Shown: positions 7,192-16,920 of the stretch, one piece after another | Position numbering within the stretch: the first letter of the stretch is position 1 | How the letters are laid out: each line of letters starts with the position of its first letter | Assembly (NCBI GenBank): GCA_964538455.1 | Contig: CAZIDZ010000010.1 | Location: 12,793 to 76,792 of the forward strand | Direction: 5' to 3' | DNA from: JAZDLX01 sp964538455 | GTDB taxonomy: Bacteria > Electryoneota > Electryoneia > Electryoneales > Electryoneaceae | Length of the DNA stretch: 64,000 nt | Notes under the pieces: generated by a model | Database searches by the model: none | Told to the model about the DNA's origin: nothing | The model's input: only the letters and a program-made list of their open reading frames with translations | Made by a program: the position numbers and the translations under genes

Positions 7192-9108
7192 TCATTTCGC
7201 GAGCACCAGGCAATTCGCCGGATCCGTTTCCGCCAGCAGCAGGGCTCGAAGCGCCGGCCATTGTTCCGGCGTGTAAACGCGTGAAACCAGCAGCAGAGTC
7301 TTGCGGAGTGTCACGGTGTCCCCATCCCGGCTGATCTCGAGGCGGAACGAACCGGCGTCATTGGTGAGATGGACGGGTTCGGGCTGGTAGACGATGGACT
7401 TCCCCGCGAGAGTCAGCTCGACGCCGACGGTCTGCTCGACCGGGCTCTGCAGATAGACCGGCGTTCCTCTGTTTTCTTCGTACAGGCGAACGTCACCTTT
7501 GAGGAGATCGAGGATCCCCCACTCGGGTTCACCCGTCCTGATCGGTGTTCGGCCGTACGCGTCGCTGTCCGGAAGGGGAGCGGTCATCTCGAATCCCGCG
7601 GCAATGGTGAAGACATCGAAGGTGGTTGTGTAGTAGCCGCCGATCTCCGCGCCGTCAATCACTCCGCCGACGATATCGCTCAGCGTTTCCCGCCCCTTCT
7701 CCTCGCCACGATCCATGCCATCGTAAGGATTCAGCGTCCAGTACCCGGTGATATGCCCCTCGCCGATTAGCTTGCGCTCCCCGTTCTCCTTCAGGGAGAT
7801 CATCACCTCGAGCCGCGCCGTTTCCCCTTCGGCGACACCACGCATTTCCGGGGTTTCCGCACGTCCGACAATCCAAAGCGATCGGCCGAGGACAGTTGAC
7901 AGCCCTGTGGTCAATTTTCCGGACTGCGGGTTATAGTACGCCTCCACGCCTTCGCCGCTGATCCAGAGGGCTACCGGCTCCATGCGCCCCAGCGTGGCCA
8001 CCCCTTCATTCATGTCGACGGCCGACCGTCCCCGGAAAACCGGCCAGGTTTGCATTCCGGCCTCTTCCGCCAGGGCGGCGACGAGTACTGCGCGATCGAG
8101 TCCGCAGCCATGGGCGCTCGCCCAGGTTTCGGCGGGGTTCCGCGGCGCGGGCCAGAACCATTTGTCGTCGTACGAAACCGGCGCCACTGTTCGGTTTACG
8201 AAGTCGTTGATTTTCCGCGCGCGATCCAGTAATTCTGTGCTTCCGGCAACGATCTGCCTGACGCTGTCTTTCAGCACCTTGTCCAGCGACATTGCCTCGC
8301 GAAATGTCGTTTCCAGATCACGTCCGAGAGCACTCCAGTTTTCCCAGGTCGACCAAGAGAGGTGCGGCAGGTAAGCAGCGGGATCGCTGGTTTCGGGATC
8401 GGGTCTCGCCGGCAGCGGCCCCATCTTCCACGACCAGCGCTCGAGCCCACGTTCGGGATCGCTGCTCTGTCTGGGCTCGGGAACCCCGTCAGACGCTTTC
8501 AGCACCGGGGTGATCGCCCGAGGCATTTCGAGAATGAACCAGGACCAGACGATCGGTTCCTCATCCTGAAAGATGTACACGCCTTCCGCTCCACGGCGGA
8601 ACGGTTCCTTGTCCTCAATGGTGTACGCGCATTCGAGAATGCACGGCAGCTCGACTCCATCGTGCAACAGCATCTTCTCGTGGATGTTGGTATAGGCCGG
8701 TGCCACTGCAAGTTTGAATGGGGTGGTTTCGACGATCGCGGTCTGACGGTGCTGAATCCAGCGCTGCTCGCTCTCGCGCCAGACGCGGAGGGCATGAACG
8801 GTCATTTTCTGGCGCTTACTGTCGTAAGGGATCCGCAAATCGGCGTACTTCTCGATTGCGCGGTCGGAGTTGATGCGGACGATCCGATGCACCAACAGCG
8901 AGCGCCTGCCGTCCGGAAGAATCGTTTCGCGATAGCCGGACAGGAGCACCACGGCGTCTTCAGCGGCCATGTCGAACGTGGTGTCCGCGATGGAGAGCAT
9001 TTCACCGATGTCCATGCGTCCGCTATAGGTCATCGGTTCGGCGTGTGCACCGGCGACGGCCAGCGCCAACACCAACGAGGCAACGAAGGATCTCCGCAGA
9101 GCGTTCAT
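7192..9108 (-). CDS. DUF3857/transglutaminase-like protein, catalytic triad degraded
   Basis: 638 residues with a signal peptide (MNALRRSFVASLVLALAV...AHA), so secreted or periplasmic. Residues 25-240 resemble a DUF3857 beta domain. Residues 280-400 resemble a transglutaminase core: the cysteine is kept (Cys335 in AHGCGLDRAV), but the segment aligned with the neighbour's NHCVV histidine reads MEPVALW and the Asp strand reads YYNPQSG. The His and Asp of the Cys-His-Asp triad are therefore absent and the enzyme is probably inactive. ATG at 9108 has GGGAGGTGCG upstream and overlaps the upstream paralogue's stop by one base (TGATG). Its substrate is unknown. Confidence 0.82.
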   Translation of the reverse strand: MNALRRSFVASLVLALAVAGAHAEPMTYSGRMDIGEMLSIADTTFDMAAEDAVVLLSGYRETILPDGRRSLLVHRIVRINSDRAIEKYADLRIPYDSKRQKMTVHALRVWRESEQRWIQHRQTAIVETTPFKLAVAPAYTNIHEKMLLHDGVELPCILECAYTIEDKEPFRRGAEGVYIFQDEEPIVWSWFILEMPRAITPVLKASDGVPEPRQSSDPERGLERWSWKMGPLPARPDPETSDPAAYLPHLSWSTWENWSALGRDLETTFREAMSLDKVLKDSVRQIVAGSTELLDRARKINDFVNRTVAPVSYDDKWFWPAPRNPAETWASAHGCGLDRAVLVAALAEEAGMQTWPVFRGRSAVDMNEGVATLGRMEPVALWISGEGVEAYYNPQSGKLTTGLSTVLGRSLWIVGRAETPEMRGVAEGETARLEVMISLKENGERKLIGEGHITGYWTLNPYDGMDRGEEKGRETLSDIVGGVIDGAEIGGYYTTTFDVFTIAAGFEMTAPLPDSDAYGRTPIRTGEPEWGILDLLKGDVRLYEENRGTPVYLQSPVEQTVGVELTLAGKSIVYQPEPVHLTNDAGSFRLEISRDGDTVTLRKTLLLVSRVYTPEQWPALRALLLAETDPANCLVLAK

Positions 9109-11165
9109 CACGCACCTCCCTTCGTCACTCGAATCACCCGATCGGCCCAGGCATCCATCTGTTTCATCGCCTCGCGGAAGCCTTCATAGCCGGACGGGGG
9201 AATCTGACGCCGCCGTATCTCCGCCTTCGTGGTGATCACCAAGGCCTTTTTCTTCATCGAAGCGTCCGCATCGAAGAAGGCGTACACGGCATCCACCTTC
9301 TTCGCATTGATATTCCGGGGAAGCTTGTATCCACGGGGAAGCTGAATCGTTTCACGTATGTCCAGCTTCTGCGTATAGTAGAGGAATACGTCAGTTTTTC
9401 GTTCCGGCTCCCATGTCACCGAATTGGCCCGGAAGAACAGCGGGTGGTGGCGCACTACGTTCACCAGGGGTGAGTGGAATTCCAACCCGTCTCCCACGGT
9501 CATCGCGAATTGAGGAATGCGGTAGCGAATGACCAGCCACATATTTCCGGTGAAATCGTCCGGCGCTCGGTGGGAAACATCGGCGATCTCTACGCGGTCG
9601 CTAATCTCCGACAGTGTTTTCAGGAGGTACTCCCGCAGCTCCCGCCGGGGCCGCTGATACACGACGCGGCGCAGGCGGCTGTCCGCCGCACCCGCGGCAT
9701 CAAAACGAATCGTGCCTGTCAGCGTACCATCATCCGACAAACTGGCGTCATGCGCGACAGTCAACGGGGATTCCCCGGGAGGGCTGTACCGGATCTCTTT
9801 CAGCTTCACCCCGTCCGGCGTTCCGATCACATACTGCTGCTCGGCTTCGAGCTTGCTCCAGATGTCGTTGTTGAAAGGAACCCAGGTGGGGTCGAGCATC
9901 ACAAAGCGGTCCTGCTGCTTCAGCGCGACAACGCAGTGGTTGAACTGATCCGCAGGAATGTCCTCGATGCGGCTGCCCGCCATGGTCATCGCGGGGTAAG
10001 ATTCGAGTCCGGCAGCGCGCAGAAAGGTCACCGACATCGACGCGATATCCTTGCAGACTCCGCTGCGGTACTCGAAAAGCATGTCCGAGGGGTGCAGCGT
10101 GAAGCCCTCGCCCTCTCCCATAGTCTGGCCGCTGTAACGGACATTCTGGGCGACCCAATGGTTCAGGGCTTCCGCCTTCTGGATGTCCGTTCCTTTTTCC
10201 ACCCCCGCGTCCTGTAGAATCTGCTGCGCTTTCGCCCGGATGGCATCGCTGACCTGGAATTGATTCTTGTTCACATCCCAGAACCACCGGCTTTTCGCCT
10301 TCCAACTTTCGGCTGTCGTCATCACGACCTTGGGGACGTAATCCGGTTTGTCCGGCTGGCGCACCTCGTGAGGGCGCGCCTCCATGTTGAACGTCCACCA
10401 GGAGTAGATGGTGCTGTCAGGAGTGTAGCTGGTTCTCGCGAAAATCGCCCCGTTGTAGATCTCGCTGTTCAATCGCTTGTCTTTGGGCAAGGTCAGGGTG
10501 TAGCGTTTTTCGACGATTGGGACGTCCGCCTGGAACAGGACGATGTCAAAGTATTCCCCCGCCATTGGCGGGATATACCTGTCATCATCCGGACTGGCGA
10601 TTTTCTGCAGAGCGCTCGGACTATCAAAGGCGTCATCCGCGAGCAGTGCGTAATTGTAGCCTTTGCGCATCGCCCGCACCTCGATCCCATCCCCGATCTG
10701 CAGACGTGGCAGTTGGAGCAACTTTATCCTGTCGCTCCAGTAAATCATCGACTGGGGAGCGGGAAGGTCGAGCAGACTCTCGAGAGGAACGGGAATTCGT
10801 TTTCCGTCGCGGATGATGTTGACGCCGACCACTTTGACAAAGCTGCTGCGCGGGTCGTAATTCCAGCGAAGGGTCGCGAGTTTTACCGCCCCCTCCTCCG
10901 TCAGGACCTTGTAGAGTGTGTAAAGATCGACATAGGTGACACCGCTCTCCGTCACCCGGCTCACCTGGTCGTCGAAGACAATCAGGTGGTCAGTATCAGG
11001 GAAGTCCTCAGCGCTTCCCGCCGCCGCGATCCGTGTCAGTGCATTGACCGGAGGGGGAGTTCCCGGAGGGGTGGGTCGATCCGCCTCGAGTTGAGCATAC
11101 GCCGGCAACGCCAGCAGGATCAGGAGTGTTGCCGGTCCGAACCGTCTCAGCAGCATTCTTCCCAT
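9108..11165 (-). CDS. DUF3857/transglutaminase-like secreted protein
   Basis: 685 residues; a signal peptide (MLLRRFGPATLLILLALPAYAQ) marks it as exported. I chose ATG 11165 (AAGGG nine bases upstream); ATG 11156 is possible. A DUF3857 domain spans about 40-270, a transglutaminase-like core about 290-440 with an intact triad (Cys371 in RSGVCKD, His410 in QFNHCVV, Asp425 in MLDPTW), and a C-terminal beta domain. The family is common in Bacteroidetes and relatives and probably acts on cell-surface peptides or proteins, but no substrate is established. It is first gene of a two-gene operon with its degenerate paralogue. Confidence 0.85.
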   Translation of the reverse strand: MGRMLLRRFGPATLLILLALPAYAQLEADRPTPPGTPPPVNALTRIAAAGSAEDFPDTDHLIVFDDQVSRVTESGVTYVDLYTLYKVLTEEGAVKLATLRWNYDPRSSFVKVVGVNIIRDGKRIPVPLESLLDLPAPQSMIYWSDRIKLLQLPRLQIGDGIEVRAMRKGYNYALLADDAFDSPSALQKIASPDDDRYIPPMAGEYFDIVLFQADVPIVEKRYTLTLPKDKRLNSEIYNGAIFARTSYTPDSTIYSWWTFNMEARPHEVRQPDKPDYVPKVVMTTAESWKAKSRWFWDVNKNQFQVSDAIRAKAQQILQDAGVEKGTDIQKAEALNHWVAQNVRYSGQTMGEGEGFTLHPSDMLFEYRSGVCKDIASMSVTFLRAAGLESYPAMTMAGSRIEDIPADQFNHCVVALKQQDRFVMLDPTWVPFNNDIWSKLEAEQQYVIGTPDGVKLKEIRYSPPGESPLTVAHDASLSDDGTLTGTIRFDAAGAADSRLRRVVYQRPRRELREYLLKTLSEISDRVEIADVSHRAPDDFTGNMWLVIRYRIPQFAMTVGDGLEFHSPLVNVVRHHPLFFRANSVTWEPERKTDVFLYYTQKLDIRETIQLPRGYKLPRNINAKKVDAVYAFFDADASMKKKALVITTKAEIRRRQIPPSGYEGFREAMKQMDAWADRVIRVTKGGA

Positions 11166-11586
11166 TGCCTTGTTCCCTTCAGCCAGTCGAGGAGGATGAT
11201 CGGCGTCCCAGCCACTGTGAGAACATCCGGTGCGGCAAGGTAGGCTCCCCGAAGGGAAGTGGGCAAGTTGGAGCCGCACCCAGTTCAAACCGACCTCTGC
11301 CATCCGTTGTATATTTGGAAAACACAAAGTGATACTTGAATCGAGCAGGTGTTGAGACGGAATAGAATCCTCACAAGCCGGGGAAAGGTTTTTCGGACAT
11401 ACAAGACTCTTTCTTGTCAGGAATTGAGCGAGTAATTTGACCATTCCTAAACCTACCATGGAGTCTTCGGATTGGATGCGACCCGAGATTCCAAGAGCGT
11501 ACATTCGCCCGCGAAAGGGCACGGACTCCGAAAGCTCCGGGGCGAAAAGGGAGCTATCCCGGCGCACATGAACGGAAACTGCTGAG
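11166..11586. other. 421-base divergent intergenic region
   Basis: Separates the divergent transglutaminase operon and patatin gene. I see no gene in it. A TATATT hexamer at 11310-11315 on the plus strand may be a -10 element but has no convincing -35. Confidence 0.5.
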
Positions 11587-12483
11587 ATGAACTGGTCCTG
11601 GTTGAAGAAACTGTTCGGGCACGAAGAACAGGTTGTGCTCGCGCTCTCCGGAGGAGGGGCTCGCGGGCTTGCCCACATCGGAGTTCTGAAAGAGCTCGAC
11701 CGGGTGGGTCTGAAACCCGGTCTTGTGACCGGGACTTCAATCGGCGCTGTTGTCGGTGCGCTCTATTGCCTTCACGGCGGCGCAGAAAAGCTCGAGCAGG
11801 TGGCACACGACCTGGTTCATTCGGAGTTGTTTGCAAAATTCGACCTCGATGAGATGCTCGAAGACGAAGATGAACATCACGACAGTTTCGAGGAGTTCGG
11901 CACGCGGGTGCGAAAGATCTACACGTTGAGCAAAATGATCCGCCGGGAATCGGTGGTAGAGCGCGGTTTGATGGAAGACGTGATGAAGGAATTGTACGGC
12001 GACGCTACGTTCGATCAGCTCGAGATCCCTTTCGCCGCGGTCGCAACCGACCTGATCTCCGGCGAAGACATCACTCTGCGCACCGGCTTTCTGGCGACCG
12101 CGGTTCAGGCGAGCGCATCCATCCCGGGCGTGTTTCCGCCGGTACGGTTCGACGGATACGCGTTGGTTGATGGCGGGATCACGCGGAACGTGCCTATCCC
12201 GGAACCAGGGGAATCGTTGAATTCCAAGGTGATTGTCGTGGACGTCATGCGCGGACTCTACGACGAGGGACCGTTCAAGTACGGTCTCGACATCCTCGCG
12301 CGCACGGACTGGATCACCCAGATTCACCTGAATCGCTTTTTCCTCGACAGGGCGGATCTTGTGATCGTACCCGACGTCCGAAACGTCCATTGGGCGGATT
12401 TCAAGCGGCTTAACGAACTGGTTCTCGCCGGCCGCGAAGCGCTACTCGACAAGCTGGATGAAGTGAAGGAAACGTTCGAGTAG
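11587..12483 (+). CDS. Patatin-like phospholipase
   Basis: 298-residue cytoplasmic or membrane-associated serine acyl hydrolase. The N-terminus shows the glycine-rich oxyanion loop SGGGARG (21-27), the nucleophile elbow GTSIG with Ser51, and the dyad aspartate in the DGG motif (Asp195, LVDGGITRNVP). These are the defining motifs of bacterial patatins such as the RssA/YchK group, which release fatty acids from phospholipids. No signal peptide, membrane segment or beta-barrel domain is present. The region 85-125 is strongly charged and His/Glu-rich. The Shine-Dalgarno sequence is weak, but the start is the only one in front of the catalytic loop. Confidence 0.92.
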   Translation: MNWSWLKKLFGHEEQVVLALSGGGARGLAHIGVLKELDRVGLKPGLVTGTSIGAVVGALYCLHGGAEKLEQVAHDLVHSELFAKFDLDEMLEDEDEHHDSFEEFGTRVRKIYTLSKMIRRESVVERGLMEDVMKELYGDATFDQLEIPFAAVATDLISGEDITLRTGFLATAVQASASIPGVFPPVRFDGYALVDGGITRNVPIPEPGESLNSKVIVVDVMRGLYDEGPFKYGLDILARTDWITQIHLNRFFLDRADLVIVPDVRNVHWADFKRLNELVLAGREALLDKLDEVKETFE

Positions 12484-12593
12484 AACGGCAAAGCGCCCAA
12501 GATCCGGCACGAACGTTGGCCTGATTTTTCAACCACCGGCACCGGCCTGCCATGGATCAAACGGGCAATCCCGGCGGCGAAACTGAAACGGGA

Positions 12594-13574
12594 TCAGGCC
12601 TCGCTGATGGTTTCCGTCTGCTGCTTTAAAGTCAAAGCCTGACGCTGGCGATGCCGTCTGTCGTCAAACACTCCAGCCACTCCGAGCAGCACCAGAGCCG
12701 CTCCAGCCAGGGTGTTCACGGTCAGCGGTTCATGCAGCAGCAGCCATCCGAGAAAAACCGCGATCACCGGATTGACGTACGCATAGGTGGAAACGATCGA
12801 TGTCGGGAGCAATTTCAGCACTTTCATGAATGAGGTGAAGGCGATCAACGACCCGGCGACGATCAGGTAAGCCAACCCGCCCCATGCCGCAGGTTCCGGC
12901 CTGTGCCATTTTTCGCCTGCCAGCAGCACCATCAACACGAATCCCCCAAGCCCGATCAACTGCTGCCAACCGGCGATCGCCATCGAGCCAAGTTTCACGG
13001 GACGCCGCGCCATCAGCACCATCCCCATTCCCCAGAACATGGGGGCTGCCAGCAACGCGATCACACTCAGCGCGTCCGCATGCCGTCCCCCCTGAATCTC
13101 CGGGTAGGTGAGCACGCCGAGCCCCGAAAAACCGACCAGCAAGGCTCCAATGAGACGCACGCTGGGAGTTCTACGGTCGAGAATCGCTTCGTACAACGCG
13201 GTCCAAATCGGGAGCGCACCGACAATCAATGCGGCATATCCGGAATCCGCGCGCTGTTCGCCCCAATTGACAAGGCCGTTGCCGCCGATCCAAAGCAGCA
13301 GGCCCGAAATCACCAGCGTCACGAATTCGCCACGGCCTGGCCGAACGCGGACGCCACGCAGCCGAGCCCCCACCAACAGGATCAAGCTGGCAGGAAGCAG
13401 ACGCATCGCCCCGAGGGTGAATGGCTCGAACCCGTTCCCCTCCCGCACCGCGACACGAATCGCCAGGTAGGTGCTTCCCCAGATGAGATAAATCACAAGC
13501 AGATGGAAAAGACCGACCAGGGGCAGGTCTCCGCCTGCCGTACCTCGATGTGGATTGCTTTGGCTTTGATTCAT
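12594..13574 (-). CDS. EamA/DMT-family transporter
   Basis: 326 residues, about ten hydrophobic helices in two repeated halves, as in drug/metabolite transporters (RhaT/YedA/EamA type). The first helix carries the family signature LIWGSTYLAIRVAV. Each half is an EamA domain (about 20-150 and 165-300), and the last helix is followed by a basic tail rich in Arg and Gln. It probably exports an amino acid or metabolite; the substrate cannot be told. ATG 13574 has GGAG six bases upstream. It is convergent with the patatin gene and divergent from the M32 carboxypeptidase. Confidence 0.9.
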   Translation of the reverse strand: MNQSQSNPHRGTAGGDLPLVGLFHLLVIYLIWGSTYLAIRVAVREGNGFEPFTLGAMRLLPASLILLVGARLRGVRVRPGRGEFVTLVISGLLLWIGGNGLVNWGEQRADSGYAALIVGALPIWTALYEAILDRRTPSVRLIGALLVGFSGLGVLTYPEIQGGRHADALSVIALLAAPMFWGMGMVLMARRPVKLGSMAIAGWQQLIGLGGFVLMVLLAGEKWHRPEPAAWGGLAYLIVAGSLIAFTSFMKVLKLLPTSIVSTYAYVNPVIAVFLGWLLLHEPLTVNTLAGAALVLLGVAGVFDDRRHRQRQALTLKQQTETISEA

Positions 13575-13683
13575 GGACAACTCCAGGGAATCGGCTCAAC
13601 GAGGCGGAATCTACACTCCTCGGATTCGCCATTCGTCCGGATTTTTTCGCTTACACTCTCCGGCTCTCCCAAAGGGTTTGCCG

Positions 13684-13689
13684 TATATT
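13684..13689 (+). promoter_or_regulatory. TATATT -10-like element before the M32 peptidase
   Basis: TATATT lies 55 bases before the ATG at 13744, in the right place for a -10 box, but no good -35 is visible 16-18 bases upstream. Listed because the hexamer recurs before other genes here. Confidence 0.35.
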
Positions 13690-13743
13690 TCACAGGATCT
13701 TACGTTGAACCGATTAAGAGACAGGTTTTGGATGGAGGACCCG

Positions 13744-15264
13744 ATGGCCGACCCTCGTACGATCTACGACAAATTGAAACAACGGATGGCGGAGGTTGCC
13801 GAGCTGGAGACCATCCGCTGGGTGCTCGAATGGGACGAACAAACGGAGATGCAGTCCGCAGGTGCATCATGGCGGGGACGCCAGGCGGCGCTGATCGATG
13901 GGCTCGCCCATGAGCGAGCTACGGACCCCAAGATCGGGGAGCTGATTTCAGAGCTTGAAAATACAGGAGATGCACTCGGGGAAGCCGACAATCCAGAGCG
14001 TGTCAACATCCGTGAATGGCGCAGAGATTACGACCGCCGCGTGAAACTCCCGAAGAGCCTCGTCGAGGAGATGACGCGCACCGCAGTAGAAGGCCGCGCG
14101 GCGTGGGTTGAGGCCAGGAAAAACAAGACCTTCTCAACGTTTGCCCCGTGGCTGTCAAAGAGTTTCAAACTCGCCCGCAAAGCCGCCGACCTCTACGGCC
14201 ATAACGGCGAACCGTACGATGCGCTGCTCGAAGGGTACGAGCCCGGTATCACCAGCAAACAAGCGTCTGAGATGCTGCGGGATCTCCGCCAGCGGCTGGT
14301 GCCGCTGATCGAAGCCGTCGCCAACGCCAAACGACGACCCAAGCGCAAGCATCTCCAAGGCAATTTTCCGCTCGCGACACAGCAGGCGTTCAACGCCGAG
14401 GTGGCCACCTGGATCGGCTATGATTTGACACGGGGCGGCATCGGCGAAACCGTCCACCCCTTTTGCATCACACTCGGCCCCGACGATATCCGTTTTGGCA
14501 CTCGATACCGCGAAAACGACTTCAGCGATGCCTTGACCAGTTCGCTTCACGAGGCGGGGCATGGGATCTACGAACAGGGGCTGCTCCGCGAGCACTTTGG
14601 CACGCCGCTCGGCACGGCAGTCTCGCTCGGCGTTCACGAATCCCAGTCCCGGATGTGGGAAAACCGGATCGGACGCAGTCACGCATTCTGGGAGATCTGG
14701 CTTCCGCGCGCGGGCAATCACTTTCCCGAACTGGTGAAGCGCAAGGTCGACGACGTCCACTTTGCCATCAACGACATCCAACCCAGCCTGATCCGCGTGG
14801 AGGCGGATGAACTGACTTACAACCTGCACATCCTGATCCGTTTCGAATTGGAGATTGCGTTGTTGAGCGGCGATCTGGCCGTGAACGATCTCCCCGGCGC
14901 CTGGAACGAAAAGGTCAGGGAGTACCTCGGAATCGAGGTGCCCGACGATACTCAGGGCTGCCTCCAGGACATCCACTGGTCGGTGGGACTGATCGGTTAC
15001 TTCCCCACCTACGCGCTCGGCAACATTTACTCAGCACAATTCGTTGAGGCCGCGGAAAAGGATCTCGGCGGCTTCGAGGACATCCTGCGCAAGGAACAGC
15101 CGCTGGTCATTCGCGACTGGTTCAACGAGAAAATCCACAGCCAGGGACGGCGGTACATGCCGTCCGAGCTTGTGGAAAAGGTAAGCGGCAGACCGCCATC
15201 CGCCGAGGCATTGACCGCCTACCTGAGCGGAAAAGTGAAGGATCTTTACGGGGCGTCTGTCTGA
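13744..15264 (+). CDS. M32 metallocarboxypeptidase (Taq type)
   Basis: 506-residue zinc carboxypeptidase that trims C-terminal amino acids from peptides in the cytoplasm. Zinc motif HEAGH at 269-273 and third-ligand segment HESQSR (His298-Glu299) are intact. Other M32 signatures are present: VHPF, DDIRFGTRY, IRVEADELTYNLHI and GCLQDIHW. The length matches the family (about 500). The start is ATG 13744, with GGAGG five bases upstream; an ATG at 13732 would place that Shine-Dalgarno inside the gene. It is monocistronic, with an intrinsic terminator behind it. Confidence 0.95.
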   Translation: MADPRTIYDKLKQRMAEVAELETIRWVLEWDEQTEMQSAGASWRGRQAALIDGLAHERATDPKIGELISELENTGDALGEADNPERVNIREWRRDYDRRVKLPKSLVEEMTRTAVEGRAAWVEARKNKTFSTFAPWLSKSFKLARKAADLYGHNGEPYDALLEGYEPGITSKQASEMLRDLRQRLVPLIEAVANAKRRPKRKHLQGNFPLATQQAFNAEVATWIGYDLTRGGIGETVHPFCITLGPDDIRFGTRYRENDFSDALTSSLHEAGHGIYEQGLLREHFGTPLGTAVSLGVHESQSRMWENRIGRSHAFWEIWLPRAGNHFPELVKRKVDDVHFAINDIQPSLIRVEADELTYNLHILIRFELEIALLSGDLAVNDLPGAWNEKVREYLGIEVPDDTQGCLQDIHWSVGLIGYFPTYALGNIYSAQFVEAAEKDLGGFEDILRKEQPLVIRDWFNEKIHSQGRRYMPSELVEKVSGRPPSAEALTAYLSGKVKDLYGASV

Positions 15265-15288
15265 AGTGACAGAGCCTTCAACACGCAG

Positions 15289-15325
15289 GCCCCTTCCGCC
15301 GAACCGCGGACGGGGCTATTTCTTT
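15289..15325 (+). terminator. Intrinsic terminator of the M32 peptidase gene
   Basis: GCCCCTTCCGC (15289-15299) pairs with GCGGACGGGGC (15306-15316) with one mismatch, followed by TATTTCTTTTT. It overlaps the stop codon of the convergent UPF0316 gene. Confidence 0.75.
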
Positions 15326-15915
15326 TTCGCGATGCGTTTGCGCAGATGGAAGGGAAGGGCAACCCGGTGCACGCTCGGCGGAAAAACGCCTTCGCGGACG
15401 AAACGAACATCTTCGGCGGAATAAAATGCGTTCGGATTGTATGCATGGATCAACTGCACGACGCCTTCGAGGTCGTGCCTCTGAAGCAGCATGAAGAGGA
15501 TTTTGACCGGACCCCGTGCCCCCTCCGCATCCACGCTGGTGAGCCCGTAATTCAATTCGCGCAGCTTGTTGGCGAGTTCGGTTGCATCGGTGTGGGTGAT
15601 GATCCGCAGGATGACCATCCCGATTGCGAGCTTGCTTTCGATCCAGATGCCCACCCAGGTGCCCGCCGCAAAACCGCCTGCATAGGCCACGTAATAGTAC
15701 CATTCGTTAAGATTTTTCATTATCTGGCCGACCGCGACGATCCAGATCAGCACCTCGAAAAATCCGAGAATCGGCGCCACTGCCCGCATTCCGCGGGAGA
15801 CAAAAATGACCCGAATCGTCCCGATCGAAACATCCATGATGCGGGCGAAGAAAATGGCCGCTGGGAGCAACACCAATGAAAATAGAGTGCTGCCTGTTGC
15901 CGCGAGTTCAATCAT
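15316..15915 (-). CDS. UPF0316 membrane protein (DUF5698/DUF2179)
   Basis: 199 residues resembling the B. subtilis YebE/UPF0316 family. Three hydrophobic helices occupy the first 95 residues, including the conserved ARIMDVSIGTIRVIFVSRG strand-helix and the YVAYAGGFAAGTWVGIWIESKLAIG helix. A soluble DUF2179 domain follows (about 105-175). The basic end KKRIAKKK-like tail is typical. The molecular function of the family is not established; DUF2179 domains are thought to sense ligands. The ATG at 15915 has only a weak Shine-Dalgarno. It is convergent with the peptidase gene. Confidence 0.85.
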   Translation of the reverse strand: MIELAATGSTLFSLVLLPAAIFFARIMDVSIGTIRVIFVSRGMRAVAPILGFFEVLIWIVAVGQIMKNLNEWYYYVAYAGGFAAGTWVGIWIESKLAIGMVILRIITHTDATELANKLRELNYGLTSVDAEGARGPVKILFMLLQRHDLEGVVQLIHAYNPNAFYSAEDVRFVREGVFPPSVHRVALPFHLRKRIAKKK

Positions 15916-16014
15916 GGGACAGCTTCTTTTCTTTTTTCAGAACTGCACCGGGGCCGTAAGAAACAGCCGCAAGCCGCCAGCGTCAAGGAATGCTCTCTTC
16001 GAGGGCTCCACGAA

Positions 16015-16032
16015 AGGGCGCGGACGCGCCCT
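16015..16032 (-). terminator. Short GC hairpin after the membrane protein gene
   Basis: AGGGCGC and GCGCCCT form a 7-bp stem with a 4-base loop overlapping the stop codon of the gene ending at 16032; only TTCG follows on the minus strand. A weak terminator candidate. Confidence 0.35.
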
Positions 16033-16856
16033 CATTCCTCATCGTCCTGTTTCAGTCCCCGGAGGTGAACGACCAGCATCAGGAACCCGACAACGAACAG
16101 CAGTCCGAAGAGAACCACCTGCGCCGGTGAAGCTGGAGTTCCCGCCTTCTGCATGAACGCGATCATCGCCAGAATCGCGAGCAGCAGCGTAGCCACTTTT
16201 ACAAGAATCACCGAGGCGATCAGGTAACCGGCCGGGTGGTTGCGCCAGAGCAGGACGCCGGAGGTCAGGGCGAGGGGCACGACGATGCCCAGATCCATCA
16301 CCTGAATCGTCAGGTTCCCGCCGTTCTCCTCGAGCACGGATTGCGGCAGGCTGCCCGAGAAGGTGGCAGGCAGGATGATCGATCCCAGCCACATGATGCC
16401 GACCAGCGCTCCGGCAACGATCATGTACGCAGCAACGACCTTGCGCGGATAGGTTTCGTCGTATCGACCCGCCAGCTCCTTCGCGTCGATGGATGAAAAA
16501 CCTACAATCAGCGCGGCGAGGGACATGGAAAAGATGGCGACGACGACGAGCCACAGCCGGTTGAACGGAAGCAACATCGCGTAACTGAGATACGTATAAG
16601 CGAAGTAGGCGAGCTGGCCGAGGAGCAGGATGTCCCCCCGCTGCGAACCCCGGAACGACAGGATCAGCGCGCCGAAGGTGACCGGGACGGCAAAGACGAG
16701 TGTCACCAGGTCCTGGCCGACCGCCTGCGCCTCCAGAGAACGGGGTACTGCTCCGTAGAACCCCTGGACGAATAACCCGGTAAGCGTCGCCCAGACCGCA
16801 AACGGAATCACGGCCATCGCGAGAAGGTAGATCGTCCTCGGCAGCCTTCCCATCAT
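16032..16856 (-). CDS. Hypothetical polytopic membrane protein
   Basis: 274 residues, with about eight hydrophobic helices and no family I can name. Helices alternate with short loops; a larger polar loop (SIDAKELAGRYDETYPR, about 115-130) sits between the fourth and fifth helices, and the protein ends in an acidic KQDDEE. Start chosen at ATG 16856 (AAAGGG eight bases upstream; ATG 16853 equally possible). No catalytic motif or transporter signature is visible. It lies between UPF0316 and a palindromic element. Confidence 0.7.
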   Translation of the reverse strand: MMGRLPRTIYLLAMAVIPFAVWATLTGLFVQGFYGAVPRSLEAQAVGQDLVTLVFAVPVTFGALILSFRGSQRGDILLLGQLAYFAYTYLSYAMLLPFNRLWLVVVAIFSMSLAALIVGFSSIDAKELAGRYDETYPRKVVAAYMIVAGALVGIMWLGSIILPATFSGSLPQSVLEENGGNLTIQVMDLGIVVPLALTSGVLLWRNHPAGYLIASVILVKVATLLLAILAMIAFMQKAGTPASPAQVVLFGLLFVVGFLMLVVHLRGLKQDDEE

Positions 16857-16920
16857 CTTCCACACCCTTTCCTGCACGCTTTGACGGGCAAGATACAAGA
16901 AAAAGAGTGCGGATTTATGC

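Noticed and set aside
13573..13743. Upstream extension of the M32 peptidase
   Set aside because: The extra 57 residues overlap the divergent transporter start and the probable promoter; GGAGG precedes ATG 13744.
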